Origin: Actinospica acidithermotolerans
GTDB lineage: Bacteria; Actinomycetota; Actinomycetes; Streptomycetales; Catenulisporaceae
Reading direction: 5' to 3'
Length of the DNA stretch: 52,364 bases
Assembly: GCF_018139625.1 (NCBI RefSeq)
Contig: NZ_JAGSOH010000042.1
Location: 1-52,364 of the forward strand
The notes beneath the pieces are model-generated. The model searched no databases. It had not been told where the DNA came from and saw nothing but the letters and a program-made list of their open reading frames with translations. This document shows, piece after piece, positions 42,568 through 50,989 of the stretch. The first letter of the stretch is position 1. Each line of letters opens with the position of its first letter. A program made the translations under genes and the position numbers.

Positions 42568-42855
42568 CGTCCGCCCTCGGTCTTCGTGAAGCCAGCCGGG
42601 GTTTCCGCGAACCGCACGACGGCGACAGCCGGATCTACCGGCGTAAGCCAGCGATCCGCGTATCCTACACCGACATCATCCGGCACACCGCGAGGCATCC
42701 GGTATCTGCGGCCCGAGTCGGTCCTGCTGCTCAAGGCGAAGGACGTCCGCCCCAAAGACCAACGGGACTTCGAGACGACACTTCCGCTCCTGAACCGGCA
42801 CCAGCGGAAAGCCCCTACGACGCTGCTGGATCAGGCACATCCAGGACACCCCTGA
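42568..42855 (+). pseudogene. remnant of an aminoglycoside-nucleotidyltransferase-like gene
   Basis: Two frames together recall the C-terminal half of a nucleotidyltransferase family: GFREPHDGDSRIYRRKPAIR then, after a shift near 42690, GIRYLRPESVLLLKAKDVRPKDQRDFETTLPLL and a terminal DQAHPGHP. The N-terminal catalytic half is missing. The gene is therefore broken by both truncation and frameshift. It lies immediately after the APH-type gene. Confidence 0.6.
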
Positions 42856-42999
42856 TCCTCTGCCCTCTTGACCGCGCGTCGACTCGGCCATATCCCAGAC
42901 CTCAGCGGGGCGCAGCGGCAGCCAGTTCGGACCGTCCCCCGTCCACCGAGATTCTGTTGCGCCGTGGCCACCACCCAGGCTGCCCGGTGGGTGCGCCGC

Positions 43000-43085
43000 G
43001 TACTACGCGGCCAGCAGCACGAGCAGAGCGCCGGCGAACAGGAACGGTCCGAAGGCGACCCGGCGTGATGCGCTCTGTGCGCTTC
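43000..43085 (-). pseudogene. duplicated 3' fragment of the prepilin peptidase gene
   Basis: Read leftward, about 28 codons ending in TAG (43002-43000) give RVAFGPFLFAGALLVLLAA, nearly the same as the end of the intact prepilin peptidase 160 bases away (HIAFGPFLFSGALLVLAAV). The nucleotide similarity is diverged, so this is an old duplication or the leftover of a second peptidase gene. The rest of that copy is missing. Confidence 0.65.
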
Positions 43086-43160
43086 GCCGTTACGTAGGCA
43101 CTGCTTCGGCGCGACGTTCGACCTGGGTCCCCCGTTCGTCCGCCGTAAACGCGTGGCGTG

Positions 43161-43778
43161 CTACACGGCCGCGAGGACGAGCAGAGCCCCGGAGAACAAA
43201 AACGGACCGAACGCAATATGTCGTGACGTTCTGCCTGCCAGGCGCCGACCGAGGACGTAGAGCGCTGCGAGAAGGTACGCGGCGATAACGCCGTGCAGCA
43301 CGTGAGTCCAGCCCAGGTAGCCGAGCGGCAGCGCGCACAGGGCTGCCACCTTGCAGTCGCCGAACCCGAGCCCTCCCATGATGATCAGCGCCAGAGCAGT
43401 GAAGGCGAGGAAGACGACGGCCGCCGCGGCCAGGGCTCGCCAGAGCTGTCCGTACGCTCCGGCGGTACCGGCCGCGATCGCGAGCAGTCCGGCGCATCCG
43501 GCGAGGGCTGGCAGCACCACCTTGTCGGGCAGCCTGCGGGTGGCCACGTCGATCGTCGAGAGTGGCAGCGCGACGGCGAGCAGAACGAGGCAGGCTACGG
43601 CCAGTGCCGACGGATGCATCCGGCCGGCGATCGCCACCCCTAGCGCCGCGCCTACCGTCGACAGAGCGGCCATTGTCGTGCCGCGCCTACGGCAATGGCC
43701 GGCCAGCGGATGGGCCGCGTACATACCGGAGGCTGCTCCGATGCCCCCTCCTGCAGCCACGGCCATCCACATACTCAT
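43161..43778 (-). CDS. type IV prepilin peptidase (A24, TadV-like)
   Basis: 205 residues, very hydrophobic with about six helices. The two aspartates of the A24 active site are visible: STIDVATRRLPDKVVLP (about residue 76) and the GXGD-type GGLGFGDCK (about 137-144). The N-methylation domain with its CXXC motifs is lacking, as in TadV/CpaA. It lies just left of, and divergent from, the Tad locus and should process the Flp pilin and TadE/F-like pseudopilins at the membrane. Start is ATG 43778, possibly two codons further in. Confidence 0.85.
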   Translation of the reverse strand: MSMWMAVAAGGGIGAASGMYAAHPLAGHCRRRGTTMAALSTVGAALGVAIAGRMHPSALAVACLVLLAVALPLSTIDVATRRLPDKVVLPALAGCAGLLAIAAGTAGAYGQLWRALAAAAVVFLAFTALALIIMGGLGFGDCKVAALCALPLGYLGWTHVLHGVIAAYLLAALYVLGRRLAGRTSRHIAFGPFLFSGALLVLAAV

Positions 43779-43970
43779 CCGATCATACCTCTGACCTGCC
43801 CGTATTCCATACGATCACACAGCTGCCCGGGCCGAAATCGCGCATCTTACGCGCTTACTTAGCCTCCGAATTTATAACCGAATGACAACGGCTTGCTGAT
43901 CATACGGCAACAATCGGACATGAGCCACGCCGCGCCTCTTGCCCACTACGGGGGGTGATCATGTAGAAAT

Positions 43971-44015
43971 CTAGGGCAAGAGATCATTTGCTCACGAGAG
44001 CACTCTAAGCCCTAG
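43971..44015. promoter_or_regulatory. inverted repeat in an AT-richer Tad upstream region
   Basis: CTAGGGC at 43971 and GCCCTAG at 44009 form a 7-base dyad separated by 31 bases. The flanking 43800-44030 stretch is unusually AT-rich for this window. It lies in the roughly 500-base gap between the prepilin peptidase and the Tad lipoprotein gene. It could be an operator or a structured leader; the evidence is weak. Confidence 0.3.
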
Positions 44016-44032
44016 CTTGGGGGGATTTTGTC

Positions 44033-44179
44033 ATGCCGCGTGTTCACGTGCAGCGGTGCCTAGACGCTCCTGCTGGTGCCTCAGGGGCCACGCGCATACG
44101 GGCGCGCAGAGGGACATGTCCTGGGCAAGCCGCCCACAGCCCCGTCGGGATCAAGCCTGATCAAAGGTCGATTCCGTAG
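44033..44179 (+). CDS. possible short peptide upstream of the Tad genes
   Basis: ATG 44033 follows GGGGGG at a workable distance and opens 48 codons ending at TAG. The product is basic and cysteine-containing without recognised features. A chance frame is the simpler explanation. A leader-peptide role is possible. Confidence 0.2.
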   Translation: MPRVHVQRCLDAPAGASGATRIRARRGTCPGQAAHSPVGIKPDQRSIP

Positions 44180-44292
44180 CGATCGTTGGGCGTCGCGCCG
44201 CAGCCATCTCACAGCGGCGACCTAGAGAACGGCCCACAGTCAGGTCGGGCGGCCCAGCAGCACCCACAGCACAGAGACCATTGAGGTTGGCG

Positions 44293-44901
44293 ATGATTCA
44301 CGTTCGAAGCAGGCGATGTGTCGCAGCGGCGTTTTTGGCCAGTGCGATCATCGCGTCGGTGGCCGCCTGCGGCAGCCAGGGCGGGGCGAGCTCGCTCCCT
44401 ACGAGCCCCGAAGGATCAACGACACCGCCAGCGGCGTCTGGCGCGCCGTCGCCCACCGGTACAGCCGCATTGGCGTCGTCGCTGGCCGCAACCAAGGCCC
44501 TGGCTGCTTACCGCGGCGCATTCGCGGACTGGACGGCAGTTGAGGCGATCCCCAACAAGGCCGACTATCAGAATCCGCAGCTCGCCAACCACCTGACAGG
44601 CGCAGCTCTCTCCTACGTGACCGGCGCGGTCTACGTAAACACGAACGTCGACGGCGCGGTGGCACATGGCAAGCCAGTACTACTGAATCCCACGGTCAGT
44701 CAAGCCGTCCCGGCGAGCAACCCGACGCAAGTCGTGATCAATGACTGTGTCCAAACGAACGCCTGGCTCCTGTACACCACTGACGGTCATCTCTACAACA
44801 ACGTGCCAGGCGGTCGCGAGAAGACTCAGGCTCTGGTCACCTTGAACGGCGGCACCTGGAAGGTGAGCAAGCTCGTCATGGAAGTCGTTGGGACCTGCTG
44901 A
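44293..44901 (+). CDS. secreted lipoprotein of the Tad locus
   Basis: ATG 44293 is preceded by TGAGG; 202 residues. A lipobox SVAAC (cysteine about 27) follows a hydrophobic signal helix (AAAFLASAIIASVAAC), then a Ser/Thr/Pro linker and a globular domain with KALAAYRGAFADWTAVEAIP at its start. This resembles small actinomycete lipoproteins with a nuclear-transport-factor-2-like fold, but the assignment is tentative. The stop overlaps the next gene (TGATG). Confidence 0.75.
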   Translation: MIHVRSRRCVAAAFLASAIIASVAACGSQGGASSLPTSPEGSTTPPAASGAPSPTGTAALASSLAATKALAAYRGAFADWTAVEAIPNKADYQNPQLANHLTGAALSYVTGAVYVNTNVDGAVAHGKPVLLNPTVSQAVPASNPTQVVINDCVQTNAWLLYTTDGHLYNNVPGGREKTQALVTLNGGTWKVSKLVMEVVGTC

Positions 44902-45821
44902 TGACCCGTCGCTTCCTGTTCGTCGCGATCGTGATCGCGCTCATAGCAAGCTGCACCCAGGCCGCGTTCGCCAACAGCGGCGGCGGCACACAGTGTGACC
45001 CCACCGTCGAATCGTGCACCATCACCGCGTCCTCTCCTGGATCACCCGGCCAGACCCCCTCACCGTCCCCTCAGAGCGGTGACGCCGGCGGCGGGTCGGG
45101 CTCGTCCTTGGGTTCCGGATCTGGAGGTGCCGCCGCATCGCCGACGTTGACGATCGTCAATGGAGCGTGCACATATCAGGCGGATCCGAGCTATCAGCCT
45201 CCAGCTGGGGTGACGCCCGGTAAGAAGCCGGGCGCATGGTATTTGATGACCTGCCCAGATGCGATCAACTCCAACAACATCGCGTCCACGACAACGCAGG
45301 TGGTGTGGGTGCCGAACGGCACCTTGCCGACCGCTCCCGCGCTGCCGGCCCCTGCGGTCCTGGCCGCCGAGGCGCAGCGGAAGCTGAAGCTGCCGGATCC
45401 AATGATCGAGTCGAACCCGGCTCCGGGCCATCCACAGTTGGTGTCAGTGCCGATGTGGAGTTGGGTGCCGACCAGCCAGTTCACCGCGCAGTCGGCGACC
45501 GCATCGGTGCCCGGGGAATCAGTGACCGCGACAGCCAAACCGGTCTCGGTGACCTGGTCCTGGGGCGATGAAACGAGCACAACCTGTTCCGGTCCCGGCA
45601 CCCCGTACTCCAACTCCGACGCGGCGAACACTGCGTCTCCAACCTGCGGGCACACCTACACCAAGGACTCTGGCAGAGGTGACTTCACGGTCAGCGCCAC
45701 GATCACCTGGAACGTCACCTGGGCAGGCAGCGGTCAAAGCGGCGCGTTCAACGGCATGACCACCACCGCGACCGAGGCGGTTCATGTGGAGCAGTCCCGC
45801 GCGCTAGTGACCGGGGGCTAG
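44901..45821 (+). CDS. secreted protein of the Tad locus
   Basis: 306 residues from ATG 44901. A signal peptide (RFLFVAIVIALIASCTQAAFA) is followed by a low-complexity Ser/Gly/Pro region (about 45-85) and a beta-rich domain with VSVTWSWGDETSTTCSGPGTPY and HTYTKDSGRGDFTVSATITW, recalling PKD/Ig-like surface modules. It is coupled to the lipoprotein gene and lies 54 bases before cpaB. It may be a pilus-associated surface protein. Not a standard Tad component. Confidence 0.7.
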   Translation: MTRRFLFVAIVIALIASCTQAAFANSGGGTQCDPTVESCTITASSPGSPGQTPSPSPQSGDAGGGSGSSLGSGSGGAAASPTLTIVNGACTYQADPSYQPPAGVTPGKKPGAWYLMTCPDAINSNNIASTTTQVVWVPNGTLPTAPALPAPAVLAAEAQRKLKLPDPMIESNPAPGHPQLVSVPMWSWVPTSQFTAQSATASVPGESVTATAKPVSVTWSWGDETSTTCSGPGTPYSNSDAANTASPTCGHTYTKDSGRGDFTVSATITWNVTWAGSGQSGAFNGMTTTATEAVHVEQSRALVTGG

Positions 45822-45875
45822 ATCCGCCGCCCCGAATCCGCGTCCATCCCGCACGACAACCCGTTAGGCACGCAC

Positions 45876-46568
45876 ATGGCTACACCCATCTCTTCACCCC
45901 GCCCGACAAGGCTCGGCCGCATCCCCCGGAGCCCCAACCGCGCTCCGGGAGCCTCCCGGCTGGCGGTCGCGCCGCGCAAGCGGACTAGGCCGTTCCTCGC
46001 CGTCGGCGCCGTCCTCGTGCTAGCCGGCGCGGGAGCGTTCGCGGTGGCGTACTCGCACCTGGGCGGACGCACGTCGGTGATCGAGCTGCGCTCGGCGGTG
46101 ACCGCCGGGCAGGTGATCAGCCTCAGCGATCTGCGCAGCGCGCAGGTGGCCGCGGACTCTTCGGTCCCGTTGATTCCGGTCTCGGACGCCTCGAAGGTGA
46201 TCGGTCACCGGGCCGGGGTGAGCCTTCCGGCCGGGACGCTGCTCTCGGCCGCCGACTTGGGGTCCGGGTCGATACCGGCGGCGGGGCAGGCGCTGGTCGC
46301 GCTCGAGGTGAAACCCGGCTCCTATCCGTCTCAGCTCGCGGCGGGCGCCACGGTGGCGGTGGCGCCGGTGACGGCCAGCGGGCAGAGCGGGACCTCGATC
46401 GAGGTGGCGAGTCTGCCGACCGCGACCGTGCTGTCGGTGGCCGCGGCGGCGAACTCCTCGGGTGATGTGGAGGTCTCGCTGCAGGCCGTGCAGTCCGCGG
46501 CCGGGCAGATCGCCGCGATCCCCGCGGACGGCGCCGAGTTGATCGTGCTGTCGGCCGGGGGTCAGTGA
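45876..46568 (+). CDS. cpaB: CpaB/RcpC-like SAF-domain pilus assembly protein
   Basis: 230 residues. One transmembrane helix (FLAVGAVLVLAGAGAFAVAY, about 40-60) is followed by a SAF domain: VIELRSAVTAGQVISLSDLRSAQVA (about 70-94) and VIGHRAGVSLPAGTLLSAADL (107-127). In Flp pilus systems this family is a periplasmic/exterior assembly factor. The stop TGA shares its last base with the start of the next gene (TGATG). Confidence 0.85.
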   Translation: MATPISSPRPTRLGRIPRSPNRAPGASRLAVAPRKRTRPFLAVGAVLVLAGAGAFAVAYSHLGGRTSVIELRSAVTAGQVISLSDLRSAQVAADSSVPLIPVSDASKVIGHRAGVSLPAGTLLSAADLGSGSIPAAGQALVALEVKPGSYPSQLAAGATVAVAPVTASGQSGTSIEVASLPTATVLSVAAAANSSGDVEVSLQAVQSAAGQIAAIPADGAELIVLSAGGQ

Positions 46569-47380
46569 TGCTGATCGCTCTCGCCTCGCTCAAGGCCAGC
46601 CCGGGGGTGACCACGGCTGCGCTCGCGCTCGCGGCGCTGTGGCCGGGCGGGCAGCAGGTGCTGGTGGTCGAGGCCGATCCGGCCGGCGGCGATCTGGCCG
46701 CACGTTTCGGCATGGAGCCGAAGCCGGGCCTGGTCTCGCTCTCGGCCGCGGCGCGCCGGGAGCATCGCGTGCAGGTCGCCTTCGAGCACGCGCAGCAGCT
46801 TCCCGGCGGGCTGTCGGTGATCGCCGCTCCCGCCGCGGCTGAGCAGGCCGATGGCGCGCTCGAACTGCTGACCGGGGACGGGTTGCCGTTGTGGTCGAAC
46901 CTCGCGCGCGACCCGGAGGTCGTCGCCGTGGTCGACTGCGGGCGCCTGGACGCAGGCTCGCACGCCCACCGCATCATCGCCGCCGCGGACATCGCGTTGC
47001 TCCTCGCCCGCCCCACGCTGGAGGAGTGCGACCGGCTCGCCAAGTCGCTGGACGCGCTCGCGATCCGCGCCGAGGCGACGAACACCGAACTCGGCCTGGT
47101 GCTCGCCGGGCCCGGATTCGACCGCGACCAGGTGCAGGCGAACATGCGGATGCGGGTGTGGGCGCAGCTACCGCACGACCGGAAGGCGGCCGCGTTGCTG
47201 GGCGGCGCGACCGGCAAGCGGCGCCACCTTGCCGCGCTGGCGCTGCCGAAGGCCGCCCGTTCGCTGGGTGCGGAACTGGCCGCCCACCACGCCCGGGCCG
47301 ACGACGCCGAGCCGCCTGCCGAAGACATGCCGGAGGCCGCGAAAGGCCCGGCACCGCACCGTGTGAGGAGCGCCGCATGA
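46568..47380 (+). CDS. CpaE/TadZ-like MinD-type ATPase, degenerate P-loop
   Basis: 270 residues from ATG 46568. IALASLKASPGVTTAALALAALWPG (about 3-27) occupies the deviant Walker A site of MinD/ParA proteins but lacks the GK of GGxGKT. VLVVEADPAGGDLAARFG (33-50) is the A' motif, and VVVDCGRLDAGSHA-like sequence is the Walker B region. TadZ/CpaE proteins place the secretion complex at the membrane or pole. The altered P-loop suggests little ATP hydrolysis, consistent with an adaptor role. Its stop overlaps tadA (ATGA). Confidence 0.8.
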   Translation: MLIALASLKASPGVTTAALALAALWPGGQQVLVVEADPAGGDLAARFGMEPKPGLVSLSAAARREHRVQVAFEHAQQLPGGLSVIAAPAAAEQADGALELLTGDGLPLWSNLARDPEVVAVVDCGRLDAGSHAHRIIAAADIALLLARPTLEECDRLAKSLDALAIRAEATNTELGLVLAGPGFDRDQVQANMRMRVWAQLPHDRKAAALLGGATGKRRHLAALALPKAARSLGAELAAHHARADDAEPPAEDMPEAAKGPAPHRVRSAA

Positions 47381-48696
47381 CCGCGATATTCGACCAGGCG
47401 ACCGCGAGCACGCTCGAGGCGCAGGTGATTGCCGAGCTGCGCGGCAAGGTCGGCGACCGGCTCGCCGGGTGGGCGGGGGATGCGGCCTACTCCGCGCGCG
47501 AACGCGAGGAGAAGGGCCGCGAGCTGATCAACGCCGCGCTCGCCGAGCGCACCTCGGAGGCGATCAACACCAACACGCAGGTACTCAGTTCCGCCGCCGA
47601 GCAGCGCGTGGCCAAGGCCGTGTTCGACGCCCTGTTCGGCCTCGGCGGATTCCAGGAACTGCTGGATCGCCCGGATGTGGAGAACATCTACGCCAACGGC
47701 TGCGACGTGGTGTTCATCGACACCACCGGTGAGAAGGGCAAAAAGGTCGGGCCGGTCGCGGCCAGCGACGAGGAGCTCGTCGAGATGATCCGGATGGTCG
47801 CGGCGCGCGCCGGGACCGAGGAGCGCAGGTTCGACCGCGGCTCGCCGCACCTGAACCTCGCGCTGAAGGACGGTTCAAGGCTGTTCGCGGTGATGGGCAT
47901 CTCCGAGCGTCCCTCGGTCTCGATCCGCCGCCACCGCTACTCGAACGTGCCGCTGGGCAAGCTCGTCGAGTTCGGCACGCTGCCGACGGAGCTGGCCGAT
48001 CAGCTCGCCGCGGCGGTGCGCGCCCGGCTGAACATCGTGATCGCGGGCGGCACCAACGCGGGCAAGACGACGCTGCTGAACGCGCTCGCGGGCGAGATAC
48101 CGCCGTCCGAGCGGCTGGTCACCATCGAGGACACCTTCGAGCTCGGGCTGCATAAGGATCCTGTGGCGCATCCGAACGTCGTGCCGCTGCAGGCGCGCGA
48201 GGCCAACCTCGAGGGGGTCGGGGAGATCTCGCAGGCCGCCTGTGTACGGATGGGTTTGCGCATGTCCCCGGACCGGGTGATCGTCGGCGAGGTGCGCGGC
48301 GATGAGATCCTGCCGATGCTCAACGCGATGTCCCAGGGCAACGACGGGTCGATGACCACCGTCCACGCCAACTCCACCGCCGGCGTCTTCCAGCGCTTCC
48401 AGGCCTATGCCGCCCAGGCGCCGGAGAAGCTCGGCCTGGAGGCGATCAACCTGCTGGTGGCCGGGGCCGTGGACGTGATCGTGCACGTGGCCAAGGGCAA
48501 GGACGGCAAGCGGTTCGTCACCGGGGTGCGCGAGGTCACCGGGTGCAACGGCGCCCAGGTCACCAGCAACGAGGTGTATCGGCCGGGCCCGGACGGGCGC
48601 GCCGAGTACGCCTACGGGTGGCGCGCCGAGACCGTCGAGAAGCTGATCGACGCGGGCGCCGATCCGGCCTCGTTCCAGCGGGGGTGGACGGCATGA
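47377..48696 (+). CDS. tadA: TadA/CpaF secretion ATPase
   Basis: 439 residues from ATG 47377. Walker A is GGTNAGKTT (224-232), the Asp box lies in LVTIEDTFELGL, Walker B is VIVGEVRGDEI and the His box is GSMTTVHANS, all as in type II/IV secretion GspE superfamily ATPases of the CpaF branch. It should be the hexameric cytoplasmic motor that drives Flp pilus extension with TadB and TadC. It overlaps the neighbouring genes at both ends (ATGA). Confidence 0.95.
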   Translation: MTAIFDQATASTLEAQVIAELRGKVGDRLAGWAGDAAYSAREREEKGRELINAALAERTSEAINTNTQVLSSAAEQRVAKAVFDALFGLGGFQELLDRPDVENIYANGCDVVFIDTTGEKGKKVGPVAASDEELVEMIRMVAARAGTEERRFDRGSPHLNLALKDGSRLFAVMGISERPSVSIRRHRYSNVPLGKLVEFGTLPTELADQLAAAVRARLNIVIAGGTNAGKTTLLNALAGEIPPSERLVTIEDTFELGLHKDPVAHPNVVPLQAREANLEGVGEISQAACVRMGLRMSPDRVIVGEVRGDEILPMLNAMSQGNDGSMTTVHANSTAGVFQRFQAYAAQAPEKLGLEAINLLVAGAVDVIVHVAKGKDGKRFVTGVREVTGCNGAQVTSNEVYRPGPDGRAEYAYGWRAETVEKLIDAGADPASFQRGWTA

Positions 48697-49592
48697 GCCC
48701 GTCGATGATCGCCCTGGCGGTCGCGGCGCTCGCTGTCGCCGCCGGGCTGCTGCTGATCCTGCGCGCCCTCGGCGATGTCGCGAACGACACGGGGCCTAGC
48801 GACGGCCCGTCGCGGGCCGAGGTGTTCGCCTCCTACCTGTACGACCGGAGCGTGTGGCGCCGCGGCGGTATCGCGTTCGGCGCCGGGGTGCTCGCGGGGT
48901 TGTTCACCGGCTGGCCGGTAGCCGCGCTGCTGGCCGCGGCCGGTGCCTGGTTCCTGCCGGCCCTGGTCGGACGGGACGCCGGGGCCAAGACGCGGATCGC
49001 GCGGATCGAGGCGATCGCGACGTGGGCGGAGATGATGCGCGACACGCTCTCGGCTGCGGCGGGTCTCGAGCAGACGATTCTGGCGAGCGCGGCCGCCGCG
49101 CCTGGCCCGATCCGCGAGGAGGTCGCGGCCCTGGCCGAGGCGATCGGGCGCGGCGAGCGCCTGGACTCGGCGCTCGCCCGGTTCCAGCACGATCTGGCCG
49201 ACCCGAACGCGGATGTGATCGTCGTCTCCCTCATCCAGGCCTCGCGCCAGCAGGCCGGCAACCTCGCCGAGATGCTCGGCGAGATGGCCGCCGCCACCCG
49301 AGCCCAGGCCGGGCTGCACATGCGCGCCACCGCCGAACGCGCCCGCACCCGCACGAGCGTGCGCATCATCATCGGCACCGTCGTGACCTTCGCGGTCGGG
49401 CTCATCCTGTTCAACCGCGCCTACCTGAGCCCCTACGCCACACCCGAGGGGCAGCTGGTGCTGGTAATGGTGGCCGGATTCTTCGGTACCGCCACGGTGT
49501 GGCTGGCGAAGATCTCCCGCGGCAAGCCACCGGCACGGTTCTTCACCCGCGTCGAGACCCAGCCCGAGACCGAACGAAGGGGCGTGTCATGA
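48693..49592 (+). CDS. tadB: TadB inner-membrane platform protein
   Basis: 299 residues from ATG 48693. Hydrophobic helices at the start (MIALAVAALAVAAGLLLIL), middle and C-terminus flank the GspF/T2SSF domain with EMMRDTLSAAAGLEQTILASAAAAP (about 112-136) and ALARFQHDLADPNADVIVVSL. TadB and TadC together form the platform on which TadA acts. Overlaps tadA and tadC by ATGA/ATGA-type junctions. Confidence 0.9.
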   Translation: MSPSMIALAVAALAVAAGLLLILRALGDVANDTGPSDGPSRAEVFASYLYDRSVWRRGGIAFGAGVLAGLFTGWPVAALLAAAGAWFLPALVGRDAGAKTRIARIEAIATWAEMMRDTLSAAAGLEQTILASAAAAPGPIREEVAALAEAIGRGERLDSALARFQHDLADPNADVIVVSLIQASRQQAGNLAEMLGEMAAATRAQAGLHMRATAERARTRTSVRIIIGTVVTFAVGLILFNRAYLSPYATPEGQLVLVMVAGFFGTATVWLAKISRGKPPARFFTRVETQPETERRGVS

Positions 49593-50485
49593 CCGTGTAC
49601 CTGATGCTGTTCGGAGCCGCCTTCGGCCTCGGGATCGCCCTGATCGGCCGCTGGGCGTTCCCGCCGGCCCCCACGCTGGCCGAGGCACTCGACGCGCTCA
49701 ACCGGCCCCCCGCGGCCCCGGCGATCCTGGGCGCGGACACGGGCGGGTGGGCCACCAGGTTCGGCGCTCCGATGGCCGGATGGCTCGCCGCGGCGAACCT
49801 GCCCGGCGCGAACATCGCCAAGGACCTCGCGGTCCTCGAGCGCGCCCCGCAACGCCACCTCGCCGAAAAGGCCGTGCTCGCCGTCTTCGGGCTGCTGTTC
49901 GCCCCGGTGATCTGGACCGTGCTGGCCCTGCTCGGTGTGCAACTGCCGTGGGTGATCCCGGTCTGGGGCGCGCTCGGGCTCGCCGCAGCCGGGTTCTACC
50001 TGCCCGACCTGGTCGTCAAGTCCGAGGCCCGGGCCCGCCGCGAGGAGTTCCGCCACGCCCTGACGGCCTACCTCGACCTGGTCGTGATCTCCCTGTCCGG
50101 CGGCTCCGGCGTCGAGGCGGCACTCGCCGAAGCCGCGCGCACCGGCGAAGGCTGGGCGTTCTCCGCCCTGCGCCGGGCCCTTGCCGCAGCCCGGCTCTCG
50201 CGCACCGCGCCGTGGACCACGCTGCGCCAGCTCGGCGACGAACTCGAGGTCGCGACCCTGCAGGAGATCGCGGCCACGATGGCACTGGCCGGGGCCGAAG
50301 GCGCGAAGGTCCGCGCCTCGCTCGCCTCCAAAGCCCAAGGACTGCGCGCCCAGGCCCTGGCCGACGCCGACGCCGCCAGCCAGCAGGCCACCGAACGCAT
50401 GAGCCTGCCGGTCATCTGCATGTTCGCCGGGTTCATGCTCTTCATCGCCTACCCCGCCATGAGCCACGCCATGTCAGCACTCTAA
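49589..50485 (+). CDS. tadC: TadC inner-membrane platform protein
   Basis: 298 residues from ATG 49589, which overlaps the tadB stop. The T2SSF domain is recognised by RREEFRHALTAYLDLVVISLSGGSGVEAAL (about 150-179) and ASQQATERMSLPVICMFAGFMLFIAYPAM at the C-terminal helix. Several transmembrane helices lie at 2-20, 90-130 and 270-292. It is the last gene of the cpaB-tadC coupled series before the pilin. Confidence 0.9.
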   Translation: MTVYLMLFGAAFGLGIALIGRWAFPPAPTLAEALDALNRPPAAPAILGADTGGWATRFGAPMAGWLAAANLPGANIAKDLAVLERAPQRHLAEKAVLAVFGLLFAPVIWTVLALLGVQLPWVIPVWGALGLAAAGFYLPDLVVKSEARARREEFRHALTAYLDLVVISLSGGSGVEAALAEAARTGEGWAFSALRRALAAARLSRTAPWTTLRQLGDELEVATLQEIAATMALAGAEGAKVRASLASKAQGLRAQALADADAASQQATERMSLPVICMFAGFMLFIAYPAMSHAMSAL

Positions 50486-50497
50486 GAACTGGTCCGG

Positions 50498-50519
50498 GTT
50501 CGCAGGAGGCGATGCGAAC
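50498..50519. promoter_or_regulatory. hairpin between tadC and the pilin gene
   Basis: GTTCGCA and TGCGAAC form a perfect 7-bp dyad with an 8-base loop that contains GGAGG. It starts 13 bases after the tadC stop. It could attenuate readthrough from tadC, or mask the ribosome site of the short frame starting at 50512. Confidence 0.4.
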
Positions 50520-50670
50520 GCCGCCGGCATCCCGGACTTCGGACCTCCCCGCGCCGGATGTGCGCGGACACCAGCTTCCCCCGGGCCTAAGCGTCCAGGC
50601 GGGAAACCCACGGCGCGATTGTGCCGAACGGGGCCGCACCACGAGAAAGGCACCACCCCATGTTCTCTGA
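50512..50670 (+). CDS. possible 52-residue leader peptide before the pilin gene
   Basis: ATG 50512 is preceded at 4 bases by AGGAGG, the best ribosome-site match in this neighbourhood. The frame runs to TGA 50668-50670 and overlaps the pilin start by 11 bases. The product is Pro/Arg-rich without a recognised motif. If translated it could couple pilin translation to upstream readthrough. Confidence 0.3.
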   Translation: MRTPPASRTSDLPAPDVRGHQLPPGLSVQAGNPRRDCAERGRTTRKAPPHVL

Positions 50671-50863
50671 GATCCACCCCCTGGCCTTCATGCTCCGCGT
50701 CCTGAAGGACCGCTTCGCGGCCCTGCGCGAGGACAAGGAAGCCGGAGGCATCGTCGAATACGTCATCGTCGTCGGCCTGATGGCCGCCGCCGCCATCGCC
50801 ATCGTCGCGATCATCGTGAACAAGACCACGAGCGCCGCCAACAACATCCAGATGGGAAGCTAA
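50660..50863 (+). CDS. flp: Flp-type pilin
   Basis: 67 residues from ATG 50660 with GAAAGG upstream. A charged leader of about 33 residues ends at EAGG, followed by IVEYVIVVGLMAAAAIAIVAIIV, the hydrophobic pilin helix with the glutamate-tyrosine pair typical of Flp pilins at +4/+5-like positions. Cleavage by the prepilin peptidase at 43161-43778 is expected after the glycine. The mature pilin would be about 34 residues. It has its own upstream gap and may be transcribed more strongly than the assembly genes. Confidence 0.85.
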   Translation: MFSEIHPLAFMLRVLKDRFAALREDKEAGGIVEYVIVVGLMAAAAIAIVAIIVNKTTSAANNIQMGS

Positions 50864-50989
50864 AAGGCTTGTCGATCGCTTCCCGCCGCGCCGCGGGGCC
50901 CGGCCACACCCGCCTCAGCACGCCCGCCCGTGCTCCGGGCCCCGCGCACTGTCCCATCCCACACGCCCTACCCGAGTAAGGAGCCTGTC

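Noticed and set aside
46123-47850. 575-residue antisense frame across the Tad genes
   Set aside because: Ser/Arg/Pro-rich shadow of cpaB, cpaE and tadA.
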